Source of the DNA: Bacteroides sp.
GTDB taxonomy: Bacteria; Bacteroidota; Bacteroidia; Bacteroidales; Muribaculaceae
Reading direction: 5' to 3'
Length of the DNA: 64,000 nt
Assembly: GCA_014802265.1 (NCBI GenBank)
Contig: JAAVCP010000052.1
Span: forward strand, 24,539-88,538
Shown here: piece by piece, positions 10,170-18,686 of the stretch
Numbering within the stretch: position 1 is the stretch's first letter
Layout of the letters: every line of letters starts with the position of its first letter
The notes under the pieces: generated by a model
The model's input: the letters and a program-made list of their open reading frames with translations, nothing else
What the model was told of the DNA's origin: nothing
Database searches by the model: none
Position numbers and translations under genes: made by a program

Positions 10170-10359
10170 TTATTTATCATTGTAATGACCCTCTAAATAT
10201 ATGACAATAATGTATACCTCTTCATCGTGAATGCAGTATTGTGATATGTGTCGTGAATAAATCACGTTCCCACATCCTATTAGTGGCTCTGGGTGACTAT
10301 TTAATGCTATACATCACAATGAATTAAGGAAGTTTCAATTTCTTCTTTGGTACCACATG
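10170..10359 (-). pseudogene. Remnant of a YoeB/Txe-type toxin gene
   Basis: Directly after the antitoxin stop codon, the minus strand encodes a degenerate version of a YoeB C-terminus: HPEPLIG, then YSRHIS, then EEVYIIVIYLEGHYNDK and a stop codon. The HPEPL, W/YSRxI and GHYxDK blocks are typical of Txe/YoeB mRNA interferases. The N-terminal half is interrupted by stops and lacks a usable start. The order antitoxin then toxin is the normal one for YefM-YoeB. The toxin is therefore dead while the antitoxin frame is intact. Confidence 0.75.
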
Positions 10360-10554
10360 TCACTCGCTGTATGATTGCTCAGCCTCTTCAATGCACTTAT
10401 GGTGTTCAGGTGTAAGTAGGATATTGTCATTACCTACACTTGTAAGGGTATAAAGTTTATTTTTTCGACGGATTAATACCGGTTCACCATTAGCGGCTTT
10501 GTGAAAGGAGGCTGCAAGATTATTACGATAGTCACTTACTGATAGAGCTTCCAT
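10360..10554 (-). CDS. Orphan YefM/Phd-family antitoxin
   Basis: 64 residues from the ATG at 10554. A TTG two codons earlier is less likely. The sequence begins MEALSVSDYRNNLAASFHKA, followed by EPVLIRRKN and a short acidic tail, which is the usual layout of the Phd/YefM fold (dimeric DNA-binding N-terminus and toxin-wrapping tail). A -7 box lies just upstream. Its partner toxin gene has decayed. The protein may still bind its own promoter or neutralise a related toxin elsewhere (inference). Confidence 0.8.
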   Translation of the reverse strand: MEALSVSDYRNNLAASFHKAANGEPVLIRRKNKLYTLTSVGNDNILLTPEHHKCIEEAEQSYSE

Positions 10555-10577
10555 ATTCAATAAATTTAAATTTTACA

Positions 10578-10585
10578 CAAAGATA
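10578..10585 (-). promoter_or_regulatory. -7 box of the antitoxin gene
   Basis: TATCTTTG on the minus strand, 23 bases upstream of the ATG. The same box and the AT-rich spacer behind it are kept in the decayed copy near 5720. No clear -33 element is present. Confidence 0.5.
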
Positions 10586-10760
10586 AGCAATTTTTCATTA
10601 AGTAACGAAATATTGTTATAATAAAAGTAAAGCTAAGAAATTTTATATATAATTATTCATCCATATCATAAGTTTTTCTTGTCAACATAAGCCTTGATCA
10701 GGGGGTTAAGCTGATTCCCATATAGCCTTCTTCTTTTAATTCTGCCACTACGTTAACAAT

Positions 10761-12167
10761 TTATTTTGATGTCAACACAACTTCTCTACCCCAATGTCCA
10801 CCCAATACGACAGATGCCGGCGACGCTGTGAAGGTTTCTCCTAATGCAGTTGCCCATTTTAGTGGTGTAGTCAGGTCGCCACGTGTCATATTGTCTGAGA
10901 GACATTTCCCCCCGCGCCATTCCGCTACCTTGCGCATATCCTCTATGTCAAATTCTTCAGTTGGTTTTGCGTCATCATAACCAACTGGCATAAGATGAGG
11001 AGTATCGGAGGGTCGGGATAGGTCTGTGCATTCCCAGCCGGGTAACGCATTCCATGCCTCAAGACTGCCGAAGTGAGTCTCAATTCTGTCTTTAATGTTA
11101 TGTTTGCGCCAATAAAGGGGTGCTAATGAGTTCCTGCCGGCAACCCAGTGCATAAATGTCTTCATTACCAACGCCGGAACCAGTGGTGTCAAAGAAAAAT
11201 ACCAAGGAACAGAGTCGGCAATCCGATTGAAATAATTGGCAGCTGTGATCCCTCCCCGGAAATGAAGAATGTCATTAAGTTTATCGGAATCAGCATACCA
11301 CATACCATGGAAATTCTGTGTGGCAAACCATCTTACATCAAACACTTTTTCCGGTGGAGGACAATGTAAGGCTTTCATAAGCATTGCCTCAAATTCATAA
11401 TTAGTAAGACGATAGGAATCGCCGCCTCCCACATTATAAAAATTACACCAGAATGAATCGGGCACCCATTCTTCACACACGTTTATCAGTCTGCCTGCAT
11501 CTTCAAGATTTACCCATTCCAACACACCTTTTATGGGTACGTGAAATGTGATTGGGTCAGTTGCCTTATCAATTAACCCCTTATGAAGGATACCTGACAT
11601 TCTCAGTGATACCCATTTCTTAAGTCCGGAGTCAGATAGAATACGCTCTGCCGCTGTTTTTGACACAGCATATCCATCAGAAGGGGGCGGTTGCAACAGA
11701 TCGCCGCAGCGTCCCCAATGATGCGGAGGCATATATGATCCATACTGAGCCACCGAACCTATATACACAATCCCAACCTTATTTGGATTCGGTTCCTTTC
11801 TCACGGCATCAACCACGTTTCGCATTCCCCCTGTGTTTACCTTAAAGGTCTTTTCGGGATAATAGTCGGCAGCAGGCGATACCATCCCCCCGAGATGAAG
11901 CACAAAGTCAGCTCCTTTTACAAGTCTACACACATCATCTGGGTTCATGAGGTCTCCCCATACTATTTCAATACCCTCTTTCCCAATCCACGGCGCAAGG
12001 AGCTTGCTGTTTTTCTTGCTTGACCTTGCAAGCAGTCTCACCGTGAAATGGTCAAGCCTATCCGATAGTTGACGTAGCATTTCCATTCCCATCGTGCCCG
12101 TAGCCCCGGTCAGGGCAATCCTCCTTTTTGAGAATTGTTTATTACTTGAATTGACCATATTCTTCAT
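10761..12167 (-). CDS. NAD(P)-dependent epimerase/dehydratase (extended SDR)
   Basis: 468 residues from the ATG at 12167; a later in-frame ATG at 12158 is possible. The N-terminal Rossmann motif is TGATGTMG, with an acidic GDLMNPDD segment where the adenine is bound, and YAVSK supplies the Tyr and Lys of the SDR catalytic centre. The length exceeds that of simple sugar epimerases; about 120 extra C-terminal residues have no motif I know. The start overlaps the 3' end of the upstream AraC-type regulator gene by 26 bases, so the two are probably co-transcribed. The substrate cannot be told from sequence. Confidence 0.8.
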   Translation of the reverse strand: MKNMVNSSNKQFSKRRIALTGATGTMGMEMLRQLSDRLDHFTVRLLARSSKKNSKLLAPWIGKEGIEIVWGDLMNPDDVCRLVKGADFVLHLGGMVSPAADYYPEKTFKVNTGGMRNVVDAVRKEPNPNKVGIVYIGSVAQYGSYMPPHHWGRCGDLLQPPPSDGYAVSKTAAERILSDSGLKKWVSLRMSGILHKGLIDKATDPITFHVPIKGVLEWVNLEDAGRLINVCEEWVPDSFWCNFYNVGGGDSYRLTNYEFEAMLMKALHCPPPEKVFDVRWFATQNFHGMWYADSDKLNDILHFRGGITAANYFNRIADSVPWYFSLTPLVPALVMKTFMHWVAGRNSLAPLYWRKHNIKDRIETHFGSLEAWNALPGWECTDLSRPSDTPHLMPVGYDDAKPTEEFDIEDMRKVAEWRGGKCLSDNMTRGDLTTPLKWATALGETFTASPASVVLGGHWGREVVLTSK

Positions 12168-13845
12168 GATGCGGAGTTCCCTTTTTAAGAAGTTTAGCAT
12201 AGTCGGAGGGTAGCATACCCATATTTAGCCGAAAGGCTTTTGTGAAAGTTGAGCGGGTGTTGAACCCGACACTCTCACTGATGGCTTCAATTGTGAGATT
12301 ACCATATTTATCCGTGTCGCTCATGCGGCGGCACGCTTCTTGAATCCTGTATTTATTCAATAGATTTCCGAAGGTCATGCCATAATGTTCGTTGATTGCG
12401 CGTGAGATATAACTTGTATTTGATTCCACGAGTTGAGTAAGACGTTGGAGAGAAAAATTACTGTCGCAGACCTCATCTATATTCTCAAAAACTTTATCAA
12501 TTTTTATAATCAGATCACGCCGAGTTTCGTCTGTCATGGAACTGTCGCGATATTTCTCAGGCTGTTCTTTTACTTCTACCGTCACCGGAACAGCTTTATC
12601 CGCATTTTGTAAAAGCGACTGGGCTTGGTTGAATATCACCTGATTTTTCAATCTGAGCTGACGGTTCTTGTGGAAGATTACAATAGCTATTATCAGAAGC
12701 ACTATCACAAGGACCACGGAAAAAAGAAGAATGATTTTAACCTGTCGCCTCTCACTGTCAATTTTCATAGCATAATCCTTAACATTACTGAGCTCTATCT
12801 CGAGTCTTGTAGGCTCGAGCGCCACAAGTTGCTTTGTAAGGGTGTCTTTAGCTTCATAATATTTAATACGGTAGAGGTCACCCATATCAGGATTACCTGC
12901 TAATATATAGCATTTTGACAACAGGTCATAAACCTCCATGTGGACATCCATATCATTGATTGCGCTTTTTTCGGAGAAAATACCATTAATGCCGTTGATA
13001 GCCCCTTCATAATTTCCTTCTCCCACTGAAACGGCTGCAAGGCATATTCGTGCCATATATTTCTCCCGTGGAGCTTCCAATCCGAGTGAGTCACGAATCA
13101 CAAGCATTTTTTTTCTTGCAGTATTAAATTTTCGTGCGGCAATAGCATCGGTACCCTCGCAAAGCAGCAGAGAGAGCCGGTAATCGGGAGCCGATTTCGG
13201 GATTGAGTCTCTAAGCAAATGCCGTATGCGATCATTAAAATTTTTATTTACCTTAAATGGTAAGTCCAGCATAACAGAATTTATATAAGTTGCCAACACA
13301 AGATTCCAGTCACCCGCCTCCGCTGCTGTCTGCATGGCTTTGTCATAAAACTTGCGGCTTTGCATAGTTACCCCGGCACTGTCTTGAGGAAATATGTATT
13401 CATACATATTGAAAAGATTACCGAAATTCAAAAGCACAGTGGCGTATGAACTTTTGTCAGGTGAGTCTTTAAAAATATTCTCCGCCTTTTCCAAGCACCG
13501 GTAAGCACTCATATAGTCACTCAGACGCACATAATAGATCTGTCCCATCTCCGAAAAAGATTTCCCTACCAGCAAGCGTGTTTCTTCGTCGTCTGAGTCC
13601 TGATACTTCTCTGTGAGCCATGAATAGCAGACAAGGGCACTGTCAATTTTTTCGTCATTCTGAAACTCCATACCCCATTTAAACAGAGTCTGTGGTGAGT
13701 CATCGCCAAAAGGGATAATCTTAGACGTTGAGCGTATAGCTGCCGCCGCCGGGGTCATGATTGTTGTCAGAACTTCCCAGAGGCATATTAAATATGGGAT
13801 AGGCAGTAACAGCCTGTTGATTTTATGACTCAGATTAGATTTCAT
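12142..13845 (-). CDS. Membrane-tethered TPR regulator with AraC-type HTH
   Basis: 567 residues. An N-terminal hydrophobic segment (LLLPIPYLICLWEVL) is followed by helical TPR-like repeats to about residue 365, a membrane segment (IILLFSVVLVIVLLIIAIVI) near 372-392 and a C-terminal AraC domain over about 465-560 (FSLQRLTQLVESNTSYIS, then ISESVGFNTRSTFTKAF and MGMLPSDY). The likely topology is a periplasmic sensor with cytoplasmic DNA binding. It is divergent from the giant secreted protein gene at 14004 and overlaps the downstream epimerase gene. Two matching palindromes lie in the shared upstream region and may be its operators (inference). Confidence 0.87.
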   Translation of the reverse strand: MKSNLSHKINRLLLPIPYLICLWEVLTTIMTPAAAAIRSTSKIIPFGDDSPQTLFKWGMEFQNDEKIDSALVCYSWLTEKYQDSDDEETRLLVGKSFSEMGQIYYVRLSDYMSAYRCLEKAENIFKDSPDKSSYATVLLNFGNLFNMYEYIFPQDSAGVTMQSRKFYDKAMQTAAEAGDWNLVLATYINSVMLDLPFKVNKNFNDRIRHLLRDSIPKSAPDYRLSLLLCEGTDAIAARKFNTARKKMLVIRDSLGLEAPREKYMARICLAAVSVGEGNYEGAINGINGIFSEKSAINDMDVHMEVYDLLSKCYILAGNPDMGDLYRIKYYEAKDTLTKQLVALEPTRLEIELSNVKDYAMKIDSERRQVKIILLFSVVLVIVLLIIAIVIFHKNRQLRLKNQVIFNQAQSLLQNADKAVPVTVEVKEQPEKYRDSSMTDETRRDLIIKIDKVFENIDEVCDSNFSLQRLTQLVESNTSYISRAINEHYGMTFGNLLNKYRIQEACRRMSDTDKYGNLTIEAISESVGFNTRSTFTKAFRLNMGMLPSDYAKLLKKGTPHHEEYGQFK

Positions 13846-13861
13846 GGTGTAAATTTAGGTA

Positions 13862-13875
13862 AAATTTATAAATTT
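13862..13875. promoter_or_regulatory. Palindrome 1 of a pair, possible operator
   Basis: A perfect 14-base palindrome, AAATTTATAAATTT, 17 bases upstream of the regulator ATG. An identical copy lies 42 bases away, about four helical turns. Confidence 0.45.
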
Positions 13876-13903
13876 GGGGAATTCATAACGAGAAATAAGA
13901 GCA

Positions 13904-13917
13904 AAATTTATAAATTT
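13904..13917. promoter_or_regulatory. Palindrome 2 of a pair, possible operator
   Basis: The second identical AAATTTATAAATTT, 23 bases upstream of the -33 element of the 14004 promoter. This is a reasonable position for an activator site. Confidence 0.45.
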
Positions 13918-13940
13918 CAGTTGTATTCAGTGCCTGATAG

Positions 13941-13972
13941 TTTGATTTCACCATATTCATAGTCTAATTTTG
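13941..13972 (+). promoter_or_regulatory. Promoter of the 14004 gene
   Basis: TTTG at 13941-13944, 20 bases, then TAATTTTG at 13965-13972. Both elements match the Bacteroidetes consensus. The leader would be about 25 bases. Confidence 0.75.
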
Positions 13973-14003
13973 CCAAAAAATCAACCCATAAATCATCCGT
14001 ATT

Positions 14004-17000
14004 ATGAATAGCATTTACAAATCTATCACGGGTGTCCTTATCGGTGGAGCGGCGATAGCCGTCGGCGTAATAGGTATAGGAGCTGCCAATGTCAGCCCCG
14101 ATTTCCTAAAGAAAAGGACTACCGAAACATCAGAGACATCTGTAAAGAGTGTTGTGGATCACCACAAGAGTCTGCATCGATCTAAAGGCTCAAAACGAAT
14201 GGCAGCGCCACGTCCGAATATGGTGGCAAGGAATTTTGTCCAAAAATTCCAATGTGTGGTCACTTATTCCGATGAATGGGAATATGATGATGAAGCAGGT
14301 GTCTATACTTTTGATGCAACTGACCCCATCACTTTCAAATCTGCATTTATCAACGATGAGTATACCCCTTCCGGAGGTGCATTCTTTACAGATAAGTATT
14401 ACATAGTAACTACCATATCTGAAGACTGGTTTAGTGGAGCAATAGACGTTTACTGCTATAAATATTCCCGTGATAAATGGGAGGAACTGAGCTATGCCGT
14501 ACAAGATATTTACTCACTTTATAATTCGATCTGTTATGATCCCATTGATGATCTCGCATACGGTTATTTTTATAGCGATGAGGGAGGTACATGGGGTTAT
14601 ATGAATGTGGATAATCTTAGGGTCACCCAGATTGTGGAAGCTGACCGACAGTTGGTCGCTGTCGCTATCAATGAACAGGGTCAAGCCTACGGCATTGCTA
14701 CAGATGGCTACCTTTATTCAATCAATAAAAAGACCGGAGAGATGGTCTCGATAGGTTCTACGGGGCTCTCTCCGGTATATATGCAGAGCGCGGCGTTCGG
14801 CAATGACGGTAACTTGTATTGGGCAGCTTCAGAGGCTTATTCGTCAGGTCTTTATATTGTAGATGTAACTACTGGGAAAGCAACTGAGATAGGAGCTTTC
14901 TATGGCACTGAAGAGGTGTGTGCCCTATATGCCGTGGAAGGCGAGGTAAATCCGGAGGCTCCCGCAAAAGCATTTGATCTTAAGGCAGACGTATCATGGA
15001 TAGAGCTGACATTTCCATTTTCATTTGCAATCCCGGTAAATAAAGCCGGCGGCACACCTCTCTCAGGAGAGATTGACTACACCATATCTGTTGATGGTGT
15101 GGAAACAATTGTGGGTAATGGTGCAGCAGGGTCAGAAGTAAATGTTTCCCTTACCGTTGAGAAACCCGGTTACCATCTCTTTAAGGTTGTGCTTTCAAAT
15201 GAAGCAGGCAATTCTGAGGCTGCTACCATGAGGAGTTGGATCGGGGTAGACGAACCCAAGAATGTGCGTGATGCCAAAGTGGAAAAAATATCTGATAATG
15301 GCATTCAAATCAGTTGGGTAGCTCCTGAAGGCGGGATAAACGGTGGATATTTTGATGTCGACATGATTACATACACGGTTACACGCCTTCCGGAAGGCAA
15401 AACAGTAGCCGAGAATATCAAGACTACCTCTTTTACAGATGATATAGAACTTGAGAATGGTCAGAGCCTTATCCGCTATATTATTACTCCGTCGGCAGAC
15501 GGATTGGAGGGACAAAAGACATTGACTGAGGGTATAGTTATAGGCAAACCCTACGAAGTGCCTGTTGAATTTACTTTCGATACTGAGGAAGATTATAATA
15601 TCTTCACTGTGATAGACAATAACGAGACTGTCAATTTGGATTCCGGTATGTGGCAATATACTCCTTCCGGAGAAGCAGCCGGATATGTAAGTGGCACTAA
15701 AGATGGCGATGACTGGCTTATAACCCCCTCCGTATCTCTTAAGGCACGCACTAAGTATTTTTTCAGCCATGATGTACTTTGCTATTCCGATTATTGGCCT
15801 GAGGAGTATTCCGTGTATCTTGCCACAAGTCCTGATATGGAAGGAATGACAAAAGAAATAGTGCCTTCTACAACTATATGGTGGGATGAGTATCGCACTC
15901 GCACAGATACAATAACAGTTGAAAATGACGGTGTGTATTATTTCGGTTTCCATGCCACATCAGAGGCAGGAAGTGCCTTCTTCCTAATTGACAATATCAA
16001 GTTGAGTGAGATGTATAAAGTTGATGCCCCCGCTGCGGTTAAAGACCTGAGTGCGGTTGCCGGTGAAATGGGAGGGAAAAAAGCAACATTATCGTTTATC
16101 ACACCGTCCAATAGTGTTGAAGGTAAAGAACTCAGTGATGACATCACTGTAAAAATTCTGCGCGGCGGCGTTGTGATCGAGACCATTCATGATGTCGCTC
16201 CCAATAAGCACATGACTTTCGAGGATACTGAGGCGGCTGATCGTCAGATTAACAGTTATGAGGTGATATGCTCGAACTCTTATGGTGAGGGTCCTGCGGC
16301 ATCTGTTGAAGTTTGGGTAGGACTTGATGTACCGACAGCACCACTGAACGCACAAGTGACACTTGATGAAGAGGGTCATCCCGTAATCTCTTGGGAGGCT
16401 CCGGAAGGTCGTGGAATACATGGTGGTTATGTGGATAATACTGACCTCAGTTATACCGTGGCTATGGTTAAAAACGGCAATATGGTACCTGTGGTGGAAA
16501 AGACCCATGAATTTAGCTGCGTTGACACAGAGTTAGTGCTTGAAAATGTTGGCAACCAGTCCATGCACCAGTATTATATAGTGCCGTCATCAAATGCTAC
16601 AGGTGAGTATGGCGACAATGCAACCGCCCTCTACATTTCAGGCAAGCCATACGCTTTGCCATTTAAGGAATCATTTAAGGGTAGCACTGCAACTAATTTC
16701 TGGGCATTTACCGGTATCGATGGAGAAGGATGGTCGATTGGTGATGATTTCAGCATCGGTTCACAAGATGATGATGACGGCGTATTGGCTTATCTGCCTG
16801 CTGTGCCTGAGATTATTACAACAGCCATGTCGGGTAAAATCAATATTTCGACAGCCAAAGATCCCAAACTTACTTTCTATCTGAGGAAAATGAGTATAGC
16901 CGATAATGGTTTCTATGACACTGACCCGTCAAAAGACGTACTTAATATCAAAGTTGGTGTAGACGGCTTCAATACAGAGACAGTCAGCACAATCCGCCTT

Positions 17001-18488
17001 GAGGATATTAAGAATATAGGTGAGTATATTTATTACTCTGTCTCTTTAGCAAATCTTGATGCAAAGGAATTCGTTGTCATAGCATTTGAATATGAGGCTA
17101 TTAGTACCCGCACTCCTATAATGATTGACAATATTTCAGTGAAAGAGATGCATGATTATAATGCTGTGGCTGGAGAGGTGAGTGCTCCAGAGGCTGTGGA
17201 GGTATTTGAAAATCTGAATGTCAGTGCCATGGTCATAAACGCCGGTGATAATCTCCTGGAGAATGTGACTGTACGTCTTATGAGAGGAACTGTGATTGAG
17301 GCAGAAACAACGATTAATAATCTGGTACCTGACCAGACAATGGAGGTGACTCTTGAGGCTGAGGCTACTCCGGAATGGGGTGAAGAGGCTGAGTTGACGG
17401 TGTGTGTATTGGCTGATAATGATGAGGTGGAGGCAGACAATATGTCTGATCCGTTTAAGGTAAAGGTAATTTATCATGAGCGACCCAACGTAACTGACTT
17501 GACAGGTAATGTTGAAAATGATGAACTTACCCTTAAATGGTCAGAACCTGACGGTTTGAGCAACTTGGAAACAACCGTAACTGATACCTTTGACTCATAT
17601 AATCATGGTGATCTCTTATTCGGTGACTGGAGAAGTGAAGATAAGTCTTTCTGGGGCTTTGCCGGAATAAAGACTGTCGTTGTTGATGGTAAGGAAATTG
17701 TGATTCCTAATTCTGATGATGAACAAGCGTTTATGATCTTCAATCCTACATTGGCAGGAATTGATATCGAAAGCAACCCGGAATGGGCACCTATTTCAGG
17801 CGACAATCTTATCGTAAGTTTCGGAGATGCTGCAAATGATGACTGGGAACCGAATAATGACTGGCTGATTTCACCGAAGCTTTCAGGTAAGGCTCAAACT
17901 ATTTCTTTCTGGGCACGCACGGCTGCCACCAAGAGCAGACCTGACGATATCAGAGTGCTGATTGCTTCCGAGATAGAATTTAATAACAATGGTACAGTTA
18001 AAACCTCTTCCTTCTCCTCTCTTGAAGATAGCGACATCACGCTGACACGTGAATGGGAGAAATATGAGTTTGAAATTCCTGCTGGAACCAAGTATTTTGC
18101 AATACGTAACATCTCTGATAACGGGTTTGCAGTGCTTATCGACGACATCACGTATGACCCCTATGCACCAAAGACAAATGCAAACTTTGAGGGATATAAT
18201 ATTTATTGTGATGACACTCTTCTCAATGCTATCCCGGTAACTGAAACCACCTATGTCGTTTCACCTGTAGCTGATGGTGATTATATGGTAAGAGTTGTGT
18301 ATGATGAGGGTGAGTCAGCCGATTCTAATGTGGTTACTATAAAGAACTCATCTGTAAGTGGCATTACTATTGAAAATAAAGAGGTTAGATACTATGATCT
18401 GAATGGTATTTTGGTCAATGATCCCGAACCGGGCAAGATTTATATCCGCCAGTGTGGTAATAAGGCAACCAAAGTGCGCTTCAGATAA
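14004..18488 (+). CDS. Giant secreted multidomain protein with T9SS sorting domain
   Basis: 1494 residues. An N-terminal hydrophobic segment (GVLIGGAAIAVGVIGIGAA) acts as signal. Residues 75-315 look like a propeller. Fibronectin III-like modules start near 416, 674 and 779. Jelly-roll (choice-of-anchor J-like) domains start near 519, 884 and 1192, each with an FxFD or FDSYN opening and a DNI or DDI ending. Residues 1052-1150 resemble a CARDB-like module (SAMVINAGDNLLENVTV). The C-terminus is a type A sorting domain (RYYDLNGILVND, then KIYIRQCGNKATKVRFR). It shares its architecture with the 944 protein. No active site is visible; surface adhesion or glycan binding is an inference. It is divergent from an AraC-type regulator gene. 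Confidence 0.88.
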   Translation: MNSIYKSITGVLIGGAAIAVGVIGIGAANVSPDFLKKRTTETSETSVKSVVDHHKSLHRSKGSKRMAAPRPNMVARNFVQKFQCVVTYSDEWEYDDEAGVYTFDATDPITFKSAFINDEYTPSGGAFFTDKYYIVTTISEDWFSGAIDVYCYKYSRDKWEELSYAVQDIYSLYNSICYDPIDDLAYGYFYSDEGGTWGYMNVDNLRVTQIVEADRQLVAVAINEQGQAYGIATDGYLYSINKKTGEMVSIGSTGLSPVYMQSAAFGNDGNLYWAASEAYSSGLYIVDVTTGKATEIGAFYGTEEVCALYAVEGEVNPEAPAKAFDLKADVSWIELTFPFSFAIPVNKAGGTPLSGEIDYTISVDGVETIVGNGAAGSEVNVSLTVEKPGYHLFKVVLSNEAGNSEAATMRSWIGVDEPKNVRDAKVEKISDNGIQISWVAPEGGINGGYFDVDMITYTVTRLPEGKTVAENIKTTSFTDDIELENGQSLIRYIITPSADGLEGQKTLTEGIVIGKPYEVPVEFTFDTEEDYNIFTVIDNNETVNLDSGMWQYTPSGEAAGYVSGTKDGDDWLITPSVSLKARTKYFFSHDVLCYSDYWPEEYSVYLATSPDMEGMTKEIVPSTTIWWDEYRTRTDTITVENDGVYYFGFHATSEAGSAFFLIDNIKLSEMYKVDAPAAVKDLSAVAGEMGGKKATLSFITPSNSVEGKELSDDITVKILRGGVVIETIHDVAPNKHMTFEDTEAADRQINSYEVICSNSYGEGPAASVEVWVGLDVPTAPLNAQVTLDEEGHPVISWEAPEGRGIHGGYVDNTDLSYTVAMVKNGNMVPVVEKTHEFSCVDTELVLENVGNQSMHQYYIVPSSNATGEYGDNATALYISGKPYALPFKESFKGSTATNFWAFTGIDGEGWSIGDDFSIGSQDDDDGVLAYLPAVPEIITTAMSGKINISTAKDPKLTFYLRKMSIADNGFYDTDPSKDVLNIKVGVDGFNTETVSTIRLEDIKNIGEYIYYSVSLANLDAKEFVVIAFEYEAISTRTPIMIDNISVKEMHDYNAVAGEVSAPEAVEVFENLNVSAMVINAGDNLLENVTVRLMRGTVIEAETTINNLVPDQTMEVTLEAEATPEWGEEAELTVCVLADNDEVEADNMSDPFKVKVIYHERPNVTDLTGNVENDELTLKWSEPDGLSNLETTVTDTFDSYNHGDLLFGDWRSEDKSFWGFAGIKTVVVDGKEIVIPNSDDEQAFMIFNPTLAGIDIESNPEWAPISGDNLIVSFGDAANDDWEPNNDWLISPKLSGKAQTISFWARTAATKSRPDDIRVLIASEIEFNNNGTVKTSSFSSLEDSDITLTREWEKYEFEIPAGTKYFAIRNISDNGFAVLIDDITYDPYAPKTNANFEGYNIYCDDTLLNAIPVTETTYVVSPVADGDYMVRVVYDEGESADSNVVTIKNSSVSGITIENKEVRYYDLNGILVNDPEPGKIYIRQCGNKATKVRFR

Positions 18489-18515
18489 TGACAATGGCAT
18501 GATTCCCTATTAAAA

Positions 18516-18574
18516 TTTTGTAAATATTCCCCCTGTGGTTTTTCAAAAAAACCACAGGGGGAATATTTACAAAA
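18516..18574. terminator. Very strong hairpin terminator
   Basis: A perfect inverted repeat with 28-base arms (inner part CCCCCTGTGGTTTTT) and a 3-base loop, just after the 14004-18488 stop codon. Oligo-A and oligo-T parts of the arms would give either strand a U-rich end. Confidence 0.85.
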
Positions 18575-18648
18575 AATGTATCCTTAACTATATCTGGGAT
18601 TATTTGTGATATGATTGAGGAGTATTTTTGATTGAATTATTTTCTGGA

Positions 18649-18680
18649 TTTGCATATTTCAGTTAAAAGTTATACTTTTG
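18649..18680 (+). promoter_or_regulatory. Promoter of the 18687 regulator gene
   Basis: TTTG at 18649-18652, 20 bases, then TACTTTTG at 18673-18680. The predicted transcription start falls on or next to the ATG at 18687. Confidence 0.7.
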
Positions 18681-18686
18681 TAATTG

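Noticed and set aside
15195..15953. 252-codon minus-strand frame inside the giant secreted protein gene
   Set aside because: Cys- and Ile-rich shadow of a beta-rich protein; the plus-strand gene is clear.
18684..18686. TTG as start of the 18687 regulator gene
   Set aside because: It lies even closer to the -7 box than the ATG and adds only one residue.
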